A stretch of DNA of 64,000 bases from Microbulbifer sp. HZ11 (GCF_000708675.1 NZ_JELR01000001.1:1364001-1428000), one strand, 5' to 3'; shown: positions 1 to 9,563, counted from the stretch's first letter. Program-made: numbers and translations. The notes: generated from the letters alone by a model not told the origin.

Positions 1-1
1 A

Positions 2-229
2 GTCGCGGCAGCACAGGCAAATGCCAACGATGAAATGCCTCCCCCCGGCGCCATGGCCCTGTCCAGCCTGCTCACAAAACTCGAACAGCAGGGTTACACT
101 CCAGTGGTCGATGTTTCACTGGAGCGAGGCCGCTGGGAAGTGGAAGCGTACAAAGAAGGGCGAAAATGGGACCTCGAAGTAGATCCCAACAGTGGTGAAA
201 TTTTAGAGGTCAAAGAAGATAAAGACTGA
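2..229 (+). CDS. PepSY-domain secreted protein, 5' end cut by window
   Basis: The reading frame is open from base 2 and begins with what looks like the end of a signal peptide (VAAAQANAND), so the true start lies before the window. About 60 residues of a PepSY-type domain follow: a helix SSLLTKLEQQGY, a strand around YTPVVDVSLERGRWEVEAY, then DLEVDPNSGEILEVKED, the usual 'DP.tGevl' ending. PepSY domains are small periplasmic or extracytoplasmic modules proposed to inhibit or chaperone peptidases. The internal ATG at 35 is unlikely to be the start because the upstream frame is coding-like. It lies 28 bases before dld on the same strand. A second PepSY-like protein follows dld. Confidence 0.75.
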   Translation, partial: VAAAQANANDEMPPPGAMALSSLLTKLEQQGYTPVVDVSLERGRWEVEAYKEGRKWDLEVDPNSGEILEVKEDKD

Positions 230-257
230 TCCGCAGCCCGAGGGAGAGCTCTCTTCA

Positions 258-2009
258 ATGCCTCCCGCTGACACCCCCGATGGCCGAGCACTGCTCCAAC
301 AACTGGTGCGGTTGCTCGGCCGCGATGGCGTGATCAGCGATGCTCAGCGCAGCGAGCACTACCGCACCGGTTTCCGCTCAGGGGAAGGCGGTGCGCTGGC
401 AGTGGTGTTCCCCGCAAAGCTTGTGCAGCTGTGGCAGACTCTTCAGGTATGTGTCGATGCCGGCGCCATCATTATCATGCAGGCGGCCAATACCGGCCTG
501 ACTGAAGGCTCCACACCCAGCGGCAACGATTACGATCGACCGATCGTGATAATCAATACCCTGCAGATGAACGGTATTCACCTGCTAGGAGAGGGTAATC
601 ACCAGGGAGAGCAGGTTGTCGCCTTGGCCGGGGCCACGCTGCATAGCCTGGAAAAACTCCTCACACCATTACAGCGCTCGCCGCACTCGGAAATTGGCTC
701 CTCCTGCCTTGGCGCTTCCATTGTCGGCGGCATCGCCAACAATTCCGGCGGCGCACTGTGCCAACGCGGCCCCGCTTACACAGAGCTTGCACTTTACGCA
801 CAGGTCAATGCGGAGGGACGTTTACAACTGATCAATCACCTGGGTATTGACCTGGGTGAGACGCCGCAGGAAATGCTCACCAACCTGGAAAACGGTACCT
901 TTATTCAGGTCAGGGAGCTACCGCACCCCCACAACAGCAGCCGTACACGCATGGCTTCAGATCGGGAATATGTGGAGCGGATACGAGATGTTGAGGCAGA
1001 CACGCCCGCGAGATTCAATGCCGACCCTCGCCGCCTGTTTGAAACCAGCGGCTGTGCGGGCAAGGTCGCTGTGTTTGCCGTGCGTCTCGATACTTTCCCC
1101 ATACCCAGGCACACCCGGACATTCTACATCGGCAGCAATGACGCAGACGTTTTTGCACGTCTGCGCAGAGGGCTGCTGACCGAGCTACCCGAAATCCCGC
1201 TGCTGGGCGAGTACCTGCATCGCGACATGTTCGACCTGGCGGCGAGCTACGGCAAAGACAGTTTTTACACCATTGAAAAGCTCGGAACCCGCCGCATGCC
1301 CCGCTTCTTTGCACTAAAGGGGCGCATCGACGCGTGGCTCGCAAAGCGGTCGTGGGTGCCCCGATATTTCAGTGACCGCCTGTTGCAGAGTATCAGCAAA
1401 CTGCTCCCCCAGCACTTGCCCAAACCCATGCTGGATTACCGGGAAAAGTATCAGCATCACCTGATCGTAAAAGTCGCGGATAGCAGTATCGAGCCAGCCG
1501 AACAGTGGTTGCAGACCTTCTTTGCGGGGACTGAAAACACCGGGGAATTTTTTGCCTGTAGTACCTCAGAGGCCAGCAAGGCCATGCTGCACCGATTCGT
1601 CTCTGCCGGCGCCGCCATGCGCTACCAGGCCGTCCACAGTAAACAGGTAGGGGAGCTGCTGCCTCTGGATATCGCGCTCAGGCGCAACGATATGGACTGG
1701 GAAGAAAAGCTGCCTGTCGAGATCGCAAGCCAGCTGGAGTATCGCCTCTACTACGGTCACTTCCTGTGCAACGTCTTTCACCAGGATTACATCCTTAAAA
1801 AAGGCGCCGATCCAGAAGCCGTCAAAAAAGCCCTGCTCCGGTTACTCGACCGCCGCGGGGCTCGCTACCCGGCAGAGCACAATGTTGGCCATCTTTATCA
1901 GGCGCCCGACGAACAAAAAACATTTTTCGAACAGCTCGACCCCACCAATACCTTCAACCCCGGTATCGGGAAAACCGACAAGCACCGCCGCTGCTGCAAC
2001 TGCGGCTGA
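258..2009 (+). CDS. dld: Quinone-dependent D-lactate dehydrogenase
   Basis: 583 residues, close to E. coli Dld (571). This peripheral inner-membrane flavoprotein oxidises D-lactate to pyruvate and passes electrons to quinone. The N-terminal half carries the FAD-binding PCMH fold: an AANTGLTEGSTPSGNDYDRPIV segment near residues 75-96 (shown split here only as a region) and SCLGASIVGGIANNSGGAL near 150-168. The C-terminal half carries the Dld-specific cap and membrane-binding domain with basic and aromatic residues, and ends in the typical DPTNTFNPGIGKT. The start was taken at the ATG at 258. It lies just after the PepSY gene, with no terminator between, so the two may be co-transcribed. The family assignment is secure; physiological direction is inferred. 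Confidence 0.95.
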   Translation: MPPADTPDGRALLQQLVRLLGRDGVISDAQRSEHYRTGFRSGEGGALAVVFPAKLVQLWQTLQVCVDAGAIIIMQAANTGLTEGSTPSGNDYDRPIVIINTLQMNGIHLLGEGNHQGEQVVALAGATLHSLEKLLTPLQRSPHSEIGSSCLGASIVGGIANNSGGALCQRGPAYTELALYAQVNAEGRLQLINHLGIDLGETPQEMLTNLENGTFIQVRELPHPHNSSRTRMASDREYVERIRDVEADTPARFNADPRRLFETSGCAGKVAVFAVRLDTFPIPRHTRTFYIGSNDADVFARLRRGLLTELPEIPLLGEYLHRDMFDLAASYGKDSFYTIEKLGTRRMPRFFALKGRIDAWLAKRSWVPRYFSDRLLQSISKLLPQHLPKPMLDYREKYQHHLIVKVADSSIEPAEQWLQTFFAGTENTGEFFACSTSEASKAMLHRFVSAGAAMRYQAVHSKQVGELLPLDIALRRNDMDWEEKLPVEIASQLEYRLYYGHFLCNVFHQDYILKKGADPEAVKKALLRLLDRRGARYPAEHNVGHLYQAPDEQKTFFEQLDPTNTFNPGIGKTDKHRRCCNCG

Positions 2010-2091
2010 CCTGCCCTAAAACGGTCACCAATTTGGTTTTCATGGCGTTCCACATTACCAATAACAGGATAACGGTAATTTGGGGAACACC

Positions 2092-2517
2092 ATGCTGTAC
2101 GCCGCAATCAAAGACAAAGCCTTAGCCAGGCTTTCGGTCGTGGCCACCCTGGCCATCATATTGACTCCAGGCCAGCTTAACGCTCAGCAACCGGGCCCAT
2201 TCACCGCCCAGGACTTTCGGTATTCCGGGCCCGTATCGGGCATACCAATTCCACCACACCTCTACGGTCCGGACCTGGATGGAGGGACACCTTCCGAGAT
2301 AGACCTGAGCGCGGGTGCAGTGCGGATGCGCCTGCAACGATTGGGGTTTCACACTTTTGACCAGGTTCAGTTTCGCAACGGGTACTGGAATGTGGTGGCC
2401 TATCACGGTAATAAAAAACGCCAGCTGACGGTAAACCCGACAACCGGCGCTATTCGTTCCGACAGGCCCTACTGCAACAATCGCTGTAACCGCTATCAAG
2501 CCAGTGAAGAATTCTAA
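2092..2517 (+). CDS. Secreted PepSY-like protein
   Basis: About 141 residues if started at the ATG at 2092, which has GGGGA six bases upstream; an in-frame TTG at 2080 is less likely. A Sec signal peptide (hydrophobic VVATLAIILTPG, cleavage near LNA-QQ) is followed by a proline-rich linker. The C-terminal domain, VRMRLQRLGFHTFDQVQF then NGYWNVVAYH and LTVNPTTGAIRSD, has PepSY topology. Two cysteines sit near the C-terminus (YCNNRC), perhaps a disulfide. The function of such stand-alone PepSY proteins is not established. It converges with and overlaps the next gene by four bases. An AT-rich inverted repeat (ATTACC...GGTAAT) at 2053-2079 precedes it and could be an operator. Confidence 0.65.
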   Translation: MLYAAIKDKALARLSVVATLAIILTPGQLNAQQPGPFTAQDFRYSGPVSGIPIPPHLYGPDLDGGTPSEIDLSAGAVRMRLQRLGFHTFDQVQFRNGYWNVVAYHGNKKRQLTVNPTTGAIRSDRPYCNNRCNRYQASEEF

Positions 2518-3569
2518 TCGTCCCCGGCAATGGCAAACAGCAGATCGCTGAACGCGCTGTTCGCGGAGAGTGAAGCGGATTCTTCCATGGTGTGATAGCC
2601 GGTCGTAGGAACCTGCAGGGTCGTCCCCTGCACAAACCCGGAAGACGCACTCACTATTCGCCCGAGTTCCGTACTTCCGAACGACTGTGGCTCTTGCCCC
2701 TCCGCGACTGCCTTTTTATTTTGTGCCTCGATATAACTGTCTTTGTAGCTGTAGCGGATCCCCCGGGATTCACATAACTGCGCCAGGCGTTCGGTGGTAC
2801 CCGGGTGAAACTGGGCGTTCGCATCTCTACGACGCAAAACCACCTGTTGGGCGTCGGCACTGGCGCGATCCGGGTAAGGGCTGGTGTCCACCACGATCAG
2901 CTTGTCGGTTCCGCCATTGAAACGGCGGAACCATTCCAACAGGTAACGCCAGCTACTGCCAGATTCTTCCTGGGCGGTGAAAAATGCCGTGCCCTGAAAG
3001 CCGAGACTGTACAGATGCACCAGGTGGGCCGCAGTCAGTACGTTGTCCAGCTGTGCGCTGAGAATGCCGTCGTTGATCTCCAGCCGATCAGTGAATGCAA
3101 CCGGCGTTCCGGCAACGAGGTGCTCCAGGCCGGCAACTTCAAAAATAAGGTTATTGCGATAGCCGCAGACGTAAGCGCGACGGATAACACCAGAGCCAAA
3201 ATAGGAACCGGACCAGGGCTCGTAAGCTGTTACGGTGACACCCTGGAAACGATCGACGATCTTGGTCATCAGCTTTTCCGACACGGAATTACCCAGTAGG
3301 TCGGAGCGGCGTCCGGAGACAAAAGCGGCGTACTGGAATTCGTTGGGGCCCGTACAGATAAGGCCATGACGATCTATATGGGCAGAGAATTTGGCACTAT
3401 TGGGGCGTTGCCCCTGAGCGACCAGAAGGCCCTCGTACCAGGTAACGTGCGCACCCCGCTCTTCCAGCTCGCGCTGCAGAACCCGGAAAAAAGAATGCTC
3501 CGCCCCTACCACACTGGGACTACGCACCAACAGTTTGAGCAGGTCGATAAATTGTTCGGTCTGTTGCAT
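2514..3569 (-). CDS. M42-like zinc aminopeptidase / cellulase-M family protein
   Basis: 351 residues. The order of likely metal and catalytic residues fits the M42 (and related M20/M28) co-catalytic dizinc peptidases. These are SAHIDRHG near residue 60, AQLDNVLTAA near 170 (bridging Asp), TAQEESGSS near 200 (general base and ligand Glu), VVDTSPYPD near 225 (Asp ligand) and TGYHTMEE near the end (His ligand). No signal peptide, so cytosolic. M42 enzymes remove N-terminal residues from peptides. It follows the pectinolytic fusion gene on the same strand with 82 bases between them, so both may share a transcript. Substrate is unknown. Confidence 0.8.
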   Translation of the reverse strand: MQQTEQFIDLLKLLVRSPSVVGAEHSFFRVLQRELEERGAHVTWYEGLLVAQGQRPNSAKFSAHIDRHGLICTGPNEFQYAAFVSGRRSDLLGNSVSEKLMTKIVDRFQGVTVTAYEPWSGSYFGSGVIRRAYVCGYRNNLIFEVAGLEHLVAGTPVAFTDRLEINDGILSAQLDNVLTAAHLVHLYSLGFQGTAFFTAQEESGSSWRYLLEWFRRFNGGTDKLIVVDTSPYPDRASADAQQVVLRRRDANAQFHPGTTERLAQLCESRGIRYSYKDSYIEAQNKKAVAEGQEPQSFGSTELGRIVSASSGFVQGTTLQVPTTGYHTMEESASLSANSAFSDLLFAIAGDD

Positions 3570-3651
3570 TGGCTGCAGGCTCCGCTCGCTGCCGTGGGAT
3601 ATTTGCGGAGTATATCCAGCAATTTCGCCAATGAGCGACCGTTTTTTATCG

Positions 3652-5850
3652 CTACTGCATTACCCGGTTCAGAAACCCGTAAACCCGCTCCGCAGTCGGC
3701 GTGAACCAGGGCTCAAATAGCCAGTATGGGTGCGGCGCATCCACGTGGGTCATTACTTCCGTAACAACACCGGCTTCACTCAAGCGCGCTATATATTGAT
3801 CCCGCCCGGCGTGAAAGCGCGGGTGGCTGCTGTTGACAAACAGCGTGGGGGGAGCGCCAGCACCCGCGTACTCAAGTGGAGAAGCCTGTTGCCAGAGATC
3901 CGGCACATTCTCGTAACGACCACCGAACCAGGCGCCCGCCGCCGAAGGTTTTTTGCGCGGATCGTCCTCATGTTGCAATGCCATGGGCGTAGTGAAACTG
4001 ACAATGCCGTCCAGATTGACAATAGCCTGAACCGAGTCTTTACCCGCGGACTGTACAGTTTCAAATATGGGCAAGCCCGGGGTTACCCCCACGAGCGTGG
4101 CCATTTGCCCACCCGCAGAGGCACCGATGACGGCGAGGCGCTCAGGGTCAATGCCGTAACGACCCGCCTGCGCCCGCAACCAGCCAAGCGCAGACTTAAC
4201 ATCCTGTACACCCGCCGGGTAACGGGCTTCCGGCGACAGGCGATACTCTACCGTCGCGGTAACAAATCCCCGGTTGGCGAGATATCTTGCCATGGGTTCC
4301 TGCAGAGTGCGGTTACCAGAACGCCAGCCGCCGCCGTGAATGAACAGTACAGCCGGTCGTTCGGACGCGGGCTGCCCCCCCTCAGGAAGGAAGAGATCCA
4401 GATGCAGAGCGCGCGACCCGACGCGGCGATACACCAAATCCCGTAGGACTTCAGTACCCTGCCCAGGCGCCACCCGTGCAACTTGAATGTCTGGATGAGT
4501 CTTGCGGGTTTTGTTAAAGGCGGATTGAATGTTAAACGAGTCGTCGAGCGAAATTCTGACAGCCGGCTCGGCTTGCTCTAGTAACTCGCGCGATAACCGC
4601 GACAGCCAGGCATCTACATCTTCCGGTACCGCCAGGGAACGGAATACCGGCACCTGCGTGGGGTACCCCTCGACCGAATCCTGACTATCAATAATACGCC
4701 CCTGTCCCGCCATTACCTGCGCGATAATTCGTTGATCTACCGCATCCCGCTCGGCGGGCCGGGCACCGACGGTTGTCAATAGCTCGCGAGAGAGCATCTC
4801 GGCAGGTATCGTGCGCAAGCCCTCGGGCCAAAGTGGTTTCTCCTCCAGCCGCCGAATATCCCCCTGTACGATATTCATCGGCTCGCCATCGAGGTTCCAC
4901 ACCAGGTTATCCTCTAGATAAACATCCCCCTGATAGGACACCAGCGCGAGATCACTGTAAGTGTCGCGCCCGTACTGCAGGACATTGCCCACAACCGCGA
5001 CCCGCGGATTCACCGGCGCCGCGTCAACATCCCGCCATTCGTCTTCGATATAACCCAGCTGAATTGCCGCAGAGCCCGGGTTGTAAATCAAATTGTTCAC
5101 AACCACACCGGTGGTATGCGCCTTGAAATACGGATTGCGGCGATCATTGTTGGCAAACAGATTGCCGACCACCGCAACGTCACGCACAAAATCGTGTACG
5201 AGCAGCCCTTTAGAATGCTTGCCTTTTCGGTGGGTTGAGTAATCCAATCCCTCGGCGATGATTGAGTTGCTGATCGTAATTTGTCGGCTGGTGGCGTCAG
5301 GCCCATCCGTGCGCGCCCCAGAGGCCGACATATTCTCGTCAACGGCCCAACTGGTGGAGCAATGATCGATATGGATTCGATAGGCATTTTTGCCCGAAAT
5401 ACCAATGCCATCCGGAGCCCAGCCACTGCGGGCCGGTCGGCCGACATCGCCAGGGCGCACGCGGAGGTGTTGTACTCGCACATCGTGTGTGCGGATACTC
5501 AGGCCGCCCCGAATCAAGGTAATACCCGGGTTTGGCGCAGTCTGCCCGGCCAGGGTAAGAAACGGCTCGCTGACCACAATATTTTCCCGGTCGAGGTCGA
5601 TGACACCACCCACTTCGAACACCACGATACGGGGGCCAGACTGACCCAATGCCCACCGCAGTGAGCCCTCCCCGCGATTCTGCAGGTTTGTCACCCGAAT
5701 AATCTTACCGCCACTGCCCCCGGGGGTATCCACCCCGAAGCCGGCAACCCCTTCCAAGTCGATACCGGCCAACGCCTGTGAACAACCCATCAGAAACAGC
5801 ACGATCAGCGCCCAGCGATCGAATTCCCGTCTAACCATTTTCATCATCAC
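3652..5850 (-). CDS. Pectate lyase (PL1-like) - carbohydrate esterase fusion, exported
   Basis: 732 residues. An N-terminal hydrophobic signal ends in LMGC, so it is probably a lipoprotein with Cys23, although Sec cleavage after ALA is also possible. Residues about 30-330 form a right-handed beta-helix of the pectate lyase type: GFGVDTPGGSGGKIIRVTNL, GSLRWAL, a VQHLRVRPGD turn, DHCSTSWAVDE near 162-172, and SNSIIAEGL. Residues about 465-732 are an alpha/beta-hydrolase of the acetyl-xylan/pectin esterase type, with oxyanion motif HGGGW (505-509), nucleophile in GASAGG (Ser578) and a likely catalytic His707 in DAPHPYW. The fusion suggests coupled deacetylation and cleavage of pectin at the outer membrane. 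The start is uncertain among clustered GTG/ATG codons (5838-5850). Confidence 0.85.
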   Translation of the reverse strand: MMMKMVRREFDRWALIVLFLMGCSQALAGIDLEGVAGFGVDTPGGSGGKIIRVTNLQNRGEGSLRWALGQSGPRIVVFEVGGVIDLDRENIVVSEPFLTLAGQTAPNPGITLIRGGLSIRTHDVRVQHLRVRPGDVGRPARSGWAPDGIGISGKNAYRIHIDHCSTSWAVDENMSASGARTDGPDATSRQITISNSIIAEGLDYSTHRKGKHSKGLLVHDFVRDVAVVGNLFANNDRRNPYFKAHTTGVVVNNLIYNPGSAAIQLGYIEDEWRDVDAAPVNPRVAVVGNVLQYGRDTYSDLALVSYQGDVYLEDNLVWNLDGEPMNIVQGDIRRLEEKPLWPEGLRTIPAEMLSRELLTTVGARPAERDAVDQRIIAQVMAGQGRIIDSQDSVEGYPTQVPVFRSLAVPEDVDAWLSRLSRELLEQAEPAVRISLDDSFNIQSAFNKTRKTHPDIQVARVAPGQGTEVLRDLVYRRVGSRALHLDLFLPEGGQPASERPAVLFIHGGGWRSGNRTLQEPMARYLANRGFVTATVEYRLSPEARYPAGVQDVKSALGWLRAQAGRYGIDPERLAVIGASAGGQMATLVGVTPGLPIFETVQSAGKDSVQAIVNLDGIVSFTTPMALQHEDDPRKKPSAAGAWFGGRYENVPDLWQQASPLEYAGAGAPPTLFVNSSHPRFHAGRDQYIARLSEAGVVTEVMTHVDAPHPYWLFEPWFTPTAERVYGFLNRVMQ

Positions 5851-6255
5851 CTCGATTTATTTTCATTATCAGAAGGCTGACCAATCACCCAAAAGTCAGG
5901 CATTTTGGACTTACCAAAATACCCCAATCAGAACCTGAATTTCAAGGCACCCTCTCCCATCCTTGTTCCGGGGCCACCTTTGGCCTTACCGAAACATCAA
6001 AGCACCCGCCGGCAAGCTGCCGGATAAAGGGGTATACGGGGAGAGGGGATGCGGGGATACAGGTTGAGAACCGGAGAGGAGCGATAGAAAGTAAGACGGT
6101 GCGGCAAATACGACAGCAGCGAAGAAACCACGTGAGAAAGAAAAGCCGATCGACTCGTTACGCAGCTCACTGACGGGTTGGGAGAGGATCAATCGGACAC
6201 GGGAGCTGGTAAATGGGGGCGGGCACGCGCTGATGCCGGCCCTGCCCCCACAGGC
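5851..6255. other. Intergenic region, no gene seen
   Basis: About 400 bases between the pectinolytic gene and nhaA, both on the minus strand. No credible reading frame. It contains one inverted repeat near its left end (reported separately) and purine-rich sequence around 6030-6190. No clear intrinsic terminator for nhaA was seen. Confidence 0.5.
5899..5923. promoter_or_regulatory. Candidate operator upstream of pectate lyase-esterase gene
   Basis: Inverted repeat GGCATTTTGG-ACTTA-CCAAAATACC, ten-base arms with one mismatch, about 50 bases upstream of the fusion gene. TTGG-n5-CCAA symmetry resembles operators of GntR-type uronate regulators (ExuR/UxuR sites also carry TTGGT..ACCAA). The regulator is not in the window, so the link to pectin or uronate sensing is inference. 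Confidence 0.4.
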
Positions 6256-7701
6256 TCAGGGCAGTTTTTTCTCTCCCTGCTGAATATCTTCGGGCTTCTC
6301 CACATGGTGCTCGGCAGTTTGCGTGGACTCCTCGATGGGCGCACGGCGTAAGATCAGAAAACCCGACACCCCCGCAATTAGCGAGGCCAGCAACACCCCG
6401 GCCTTGGCCTGTATGAGCAATTCGTTTTGGCCGGCAAACGCGAGCTCCGCGATAAAGATCGACATGGTAAAGCCGATACCACCAAGTAGCGCCACGCCAA
6501 TAATATGGTGAAAGGTGGACGATTTCGGCAGTTCGCCCCAACCCAGCTTCCAGCCTATCCAGGTTGCTCCGACGATACCGATCAACTTGCCAAATACCAG
6601 ACCACAGATCACCCCCAGTGTCAGTGGATTGAACACCGCTGCTGCGCTGGTAAAGCTGTCAACAGGAATGCCGGCATTCGCCAACGCAAAGATTGGCACC
6701 ACCACGAACGCAACTGGAGTATGCAGGCGGGTTTCCATCCGCTGCAGTGGCGACTGCACCAGGTGAATACCATTGTCCAGCGCGGTTACCCGCGCACGCA
6801 GTGCATCGTTTGCAATAATCTTATCGCCGGGGCGGAAGCAGCGATCAAAACTGCGAATAATATCCTTCACGAAAGTACTGAAAGCCACCGGGTCGTATTT
6901 CGGCTTGGCCGGGATCGCCATCGCGGTGATCACACCCGCCAGAGTTGCGTGCACCCCGGTTCTGTAGAGCGCGTACCACAACAGAATACCCACAAAAATG
7001 TACCCCGCGGAGCGGCGCACACCGGCAAACTTCAGCAGCCAGAGCATACCCACCAAAACGCAAGCCGCCATCAGAGCGGTAGTGTTGACACTTTCCGTAT
7101 ACCAGATGGCAATTACCAGAATTGCACCCAGGTCATCCACAATCGCCAACGCCACCAGGAACGTCACCACGGCCCGCGGCACCCGGTTACCAAGGATGGC
7201 GATACAACCCACCGCAAAGGCGATATCCGTGGCCATGGGGATACCCCAGCCACGCTCCGACGGCGTGCCGCCATTCATTAAATAGAAGATCAGTGCCGGA
7301 ACCACCATCCCGCCAATCGCGGCCATCACCGGTAGTACCGCATGCTTCATCTCGGATAGCTCGCCGACCAGAAACTCCCGCTTTAATTCGAGTCCGACCA
7401 ACAGAAAGAAGATGGCCATCAGGCCATCGTTGATCCAGTGGTGGAAGCTCATGGACAGGGACCAGTCACCAAAGTTGTAACTGACCGGTAAATGCAGCAG
7501 GTGTTTGTAGGCTTCCTGCCACGGGGAGTTAGCAATGATTAACGCTACCACCGCGCAGATCATCAAGAGCACACCACTACTGCTCTGGCGGTGAATAAAC
7601 TCTTCAAAGGGCGTTACCAGTCGGCCGAAGGCACTCTCCAGTGGCGCTTCAAATACCTTGCCCTTGCGAATCCTGAATTTACTCAACACATTGTTTGCCA
7701 T
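6256..7701 (-). CDS. nhaA: NhaA-type Na+/H+ antiporter
   Basis: 481 residues, longer than E. coli NhaA (388). It exchanges external protons for internal sodium across the inner membrane and supports salt and alkaline tolerance, which fits a marine host. The helix-interrupting TDIAFAVG motif and the LAIVDDLGAI motif with the two adjacent transport aspartates are both present. GGIGFTMSIFIAELAF in the C-terminal half is also typical. The extra length comes from an N-terminal cytosolic segment, an insertion around residues 270-320 (ALDNGIHLVQSPLQRMETRLHTPV region) and a charged C-terminal tail. It appears monocistronic. The assignment is firm. Confidence 0.95.
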   Translation of the reverse strand: MANNVLSKFRIRKGKVFEAPLESAFGRLVTPFEEFIHRQSSSGVLLMICAVVALIIANSPWQEAYKHLLHLPVSYNFGDWSLSMSFHHWINDGLMAIFFLLVGLELKREFLVGELSEMKHAVLPVMAAIGGMVVPALIFYLMNGGTPSERGWGIPMATDIAFAVGCIAILGNRVPRAVVTFLVALAIVDDLGAILVIAIWYTESVNTTALMAACVLVGMLWLLKFAGVRRSAGYIFVGILLWYALYRTGVHATLAGVITAMAIPAKPKYDPVAFSTFVKDIIRSFDRCFRPGDKIIANDALRARVTALDNGIHLVQSPLQRMETRLHTPVAFVVVPIFALANAGIPVDSFTSAAAVFNPLTLGVICGLVFGKLIGIVGATWIGWKLGWGELPKSSTFHHIIGVALLGGIGFTMSIFIAELAFAGQNELLIQAKAGVLLASLIAGVSGFLILRRAPIEESTQTAEHHVEKPEDIQQGEKKLP

Positions 7702-7839
7702 CTAACGCCGACTCCTAATATTCAGTTTCGCTATGTCACTTGCCTGGGCACAGACGTCGCGCGTCTTCCCAGTCTTGGGGGCAGAGGTTAGCATGGCAGT
7801 CATTTCCTCCTCCAGATTTTCAAAACTATAGTGCGATCC

Positions 7840-8598
7840 ATGATCCGTCTCGACTTATTGTTGGTCCAGCAAGGTCTGGCCAGCTCCCGAACCCACGCGC
7901 GCAAACTGATTGATGCCGGCCGGGTACAAGTGGCCGATGCTGGAGGCCAGCGATGGCAAATCGTCAAAAAACCCAGCCAGACCTTGAGAGAGGACACTCA
8001 AGTCCTCGTCGAGCCACTACCGGAAGACCAGTACGTGTCCAGAGCTGGCCTGAAACTGGCTGGCATTCTCGATCATACCGGCCTGGATCCCAGCGGGTGG
8101 CACGCCCTGGATGTGGGCTGCTCCACTGGCGGCTTCAGCGATTGCCTGCTGCAACGAGGGGCAGCACTAGTGGTCGGCGTGGATGTCGGCCACGACCAAC
8201 TGGCCCCCACCCTACGCCAGGACCCGCGCATGAAATTGTTTGAGGGGCTGAATGCCCGCCACCTGACCAGCGAGCAGGTATCCCCCTGGGGGAACAACGG
8301 ATTTGACGCCATCGTCATGGACGTGTCATTTATCTCTCAAACCCTGATACTGCCTCAATTGCCCCCGATGCTAAAACCGGGTGGTGAGCTGCTAAGCCTC
8401 GTAAAACCGCAGTTTGAAGTAGGCCCGGAAGGTATTGGCAAAGGTGGCCTTGTAAAGGACTCCAGTCTCTATTGCGGTGTTCAGGAAAAAATATACGCCC
8501 TGTGTACGCAACTGGATTTACAGGTAAGGGATTACATTGAAAGCCCGATCAAGGGTGGAGATGGAAATCGGGAGTTTTTGCTCTGGGCAACCCGCTAA
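7840..8598 (+). CDS. tlyA: TlyA-family rRNA 2'-O-methyltransferase
   Basis: About 252 residues. The N-terminal S4 RNA-binding domain (RLDLLLVQQGLASSRTHARKLI) is followed by an FtsJ-type SAM-dependent methyltransferase fold. SAM-binding motif I is LDVGCSTGGFSDCLLQRGA, and the catalytic tetrad elements are MDVSF and SLVKPQFE. TlyA proteins methylate ribose in 16S/23S rRNA; the older name 'haemolysin A' is historical. The start is taken at ATG 7840 (MIRLDLLL); an upstream in-frame GTG at 7831 would add three residues. It is divergent from nhaA with about 140 bases between. Target nucleotides in this group are inferred. Confidence 0.9.
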   Translation: MIRLDLLLVQQGLASSRTHARKLIDAGRVQVADAGGQRWQIVKKPSQTLREDTQVLVEPLPEDQYVSRAGLKLAGILDHTGLDPSGWHALDVGCSTGGFSDCLLQRGAALVVGVDVGHDQLAPTLRQDPRMKLFEGLNARHLTSEQVSPWGNNGFDAIVMDVSFISQTLILPQLPPMLKPGGELLSLVKPQFEVGPEGIGKGGLVKDSSLYCGVQEKIYALCTQLDLQVRDYIESPIKGGDGNREFLLWATR

Positions 8599-8620
8599 TG
8601 ACGCCCACCCTGCCACTGTG

Positions 8621-8851
8621 CTAGCGCAGAATGGCTTCTAGCTTGGCCTTGAAGCCAGGGCGGGCAACTTCCGTTGGCGACGTTCGGCGCAGCGGACGTA
8701 GCACGAGGTTGCCCTGGCAGTTCGGACACTCTTGATTCAACGCTGCCGTGCATTCGGGGCAAAATGTGCATTCGTATGAACAGATATAGGCTAGGTCAGA
8801 AAGGCCCAGGGGCGCGCTGCAACGTTCGCAGCTAGCTTTCATTTTCAGCAT
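8621..8851 (-). CDS. DUF1272 zinc-ribbon-like small protein
   Basis: 76 residues. Four CxxC-like knuckles (CERC, CSYEC, CPEC, CPNC) give eight cysteines, and the order CERCSAPL...ICSYECTFCPECT...ECPNCQGNLVLRPLRR matches the DUF1272 family. It is expected to bind zinc; function is unknown. The C-terminal 20 residues are basic. It converges with tlyA (22 bases between) and stands alone. Confidence 0.85.
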   Translation of the reverse strand: MLKMKASCERCSAPLGLSDLAYICSYECTFCPECTAALNQECPNCQGNLVLRPLRRTSPTEVARPGFKAKLEAILR

Positions 8852-9015
8852 CGTATTCCTTCAGACTCGCAATTCATAGCCCGCTGCCAGGGTTGTGACG
8901 GGGTGACGTCAAAGCCGTACCCGGCCCACGCCATCACGGTGAGCCGAGTTATCCCGGACATGGGCCAACTACTTCATAGGCAGGCTGCGCCGGCAAGTCT
9001 GTGGCACGGAATAGA

Positions 9016-9360
9016 TTACTCCGCCTCCAGCTGCTTGTCCGTGCGGGCCGCCATAATAAAATCATTCTTGTGCAAACCACCGGCTTCGTGGCTCCACCAG
9101 GTCACAGTCACCTTGCCCCACTCAGTGAGCAGCGCGGGGTGGTGACCAACCTCTTCCGCAATCGCGCCCACACGGTTAGTAAACGCTAACGCCTGCTTGA
9201 AGTTCCGAAACTTGAAAACCCGCTCCAGTTGCATCACATCATTACGAACCATAGGGGTCCAATCCGGAATTTCGCGGATCAGGGTTGCCAATTCCTCATC
9301 GGATACCAGGGGGGCATCAGCCCGGCAGGCCTCACAGGCCTGCGCTGCCAGCTCGGTCAT
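9016..9360 (-). CDS. phhB: Pterin-4a-carbinolamine dehydratase
   Basis: 114 residues from the ATG at 9360 ([18 protein letters not shown]), chosen because AGAGGAG lies eight to ten bases upstream; a longer frame to 9411 has no such site. The fold signature [21 protein letters not shown]...[18 protein letters not shown]...[18 protein letters not shown] contains the catalytic histidine pair (HHP) and W-H. It dehydrates 4a-hydroxytetrahydropterin to recycle the cofactor of aromatic amino acid hydroxylases. No phenylalanine hydroxylase gene is adjacent, so it may serve an enzyme encoded elsewhere. Confidence 0.93.
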   Translation of the reverse strand: MTELAAQACEACRADAPLVSDEELATLIREIPDWTPMVRNDVMQLERVFKFRNFKQALAFTNRVGAIAEEVGHHPALLTEWGKVTVTWWSHEAGGLHKNDFIMAARTDKQLEAE

Positions 9361-9563
9361 ATCTGACTCCTCTGTGCACAGTACTTTATTGGTAAGGTCG
9401 AATCGTGGCACTCCGCCACAAATTCGCGATGTGCCACTTTAGCCGCCGCCCGGATATGGCACAAGGCGACCTGGATCACACAAAATAGTGTGTGGATAAA
9501 AAGTTACTCACAAGACGACTGTGCTAGGTTTTCAACAGATTCCATCAGAAATTCGAGAACATC

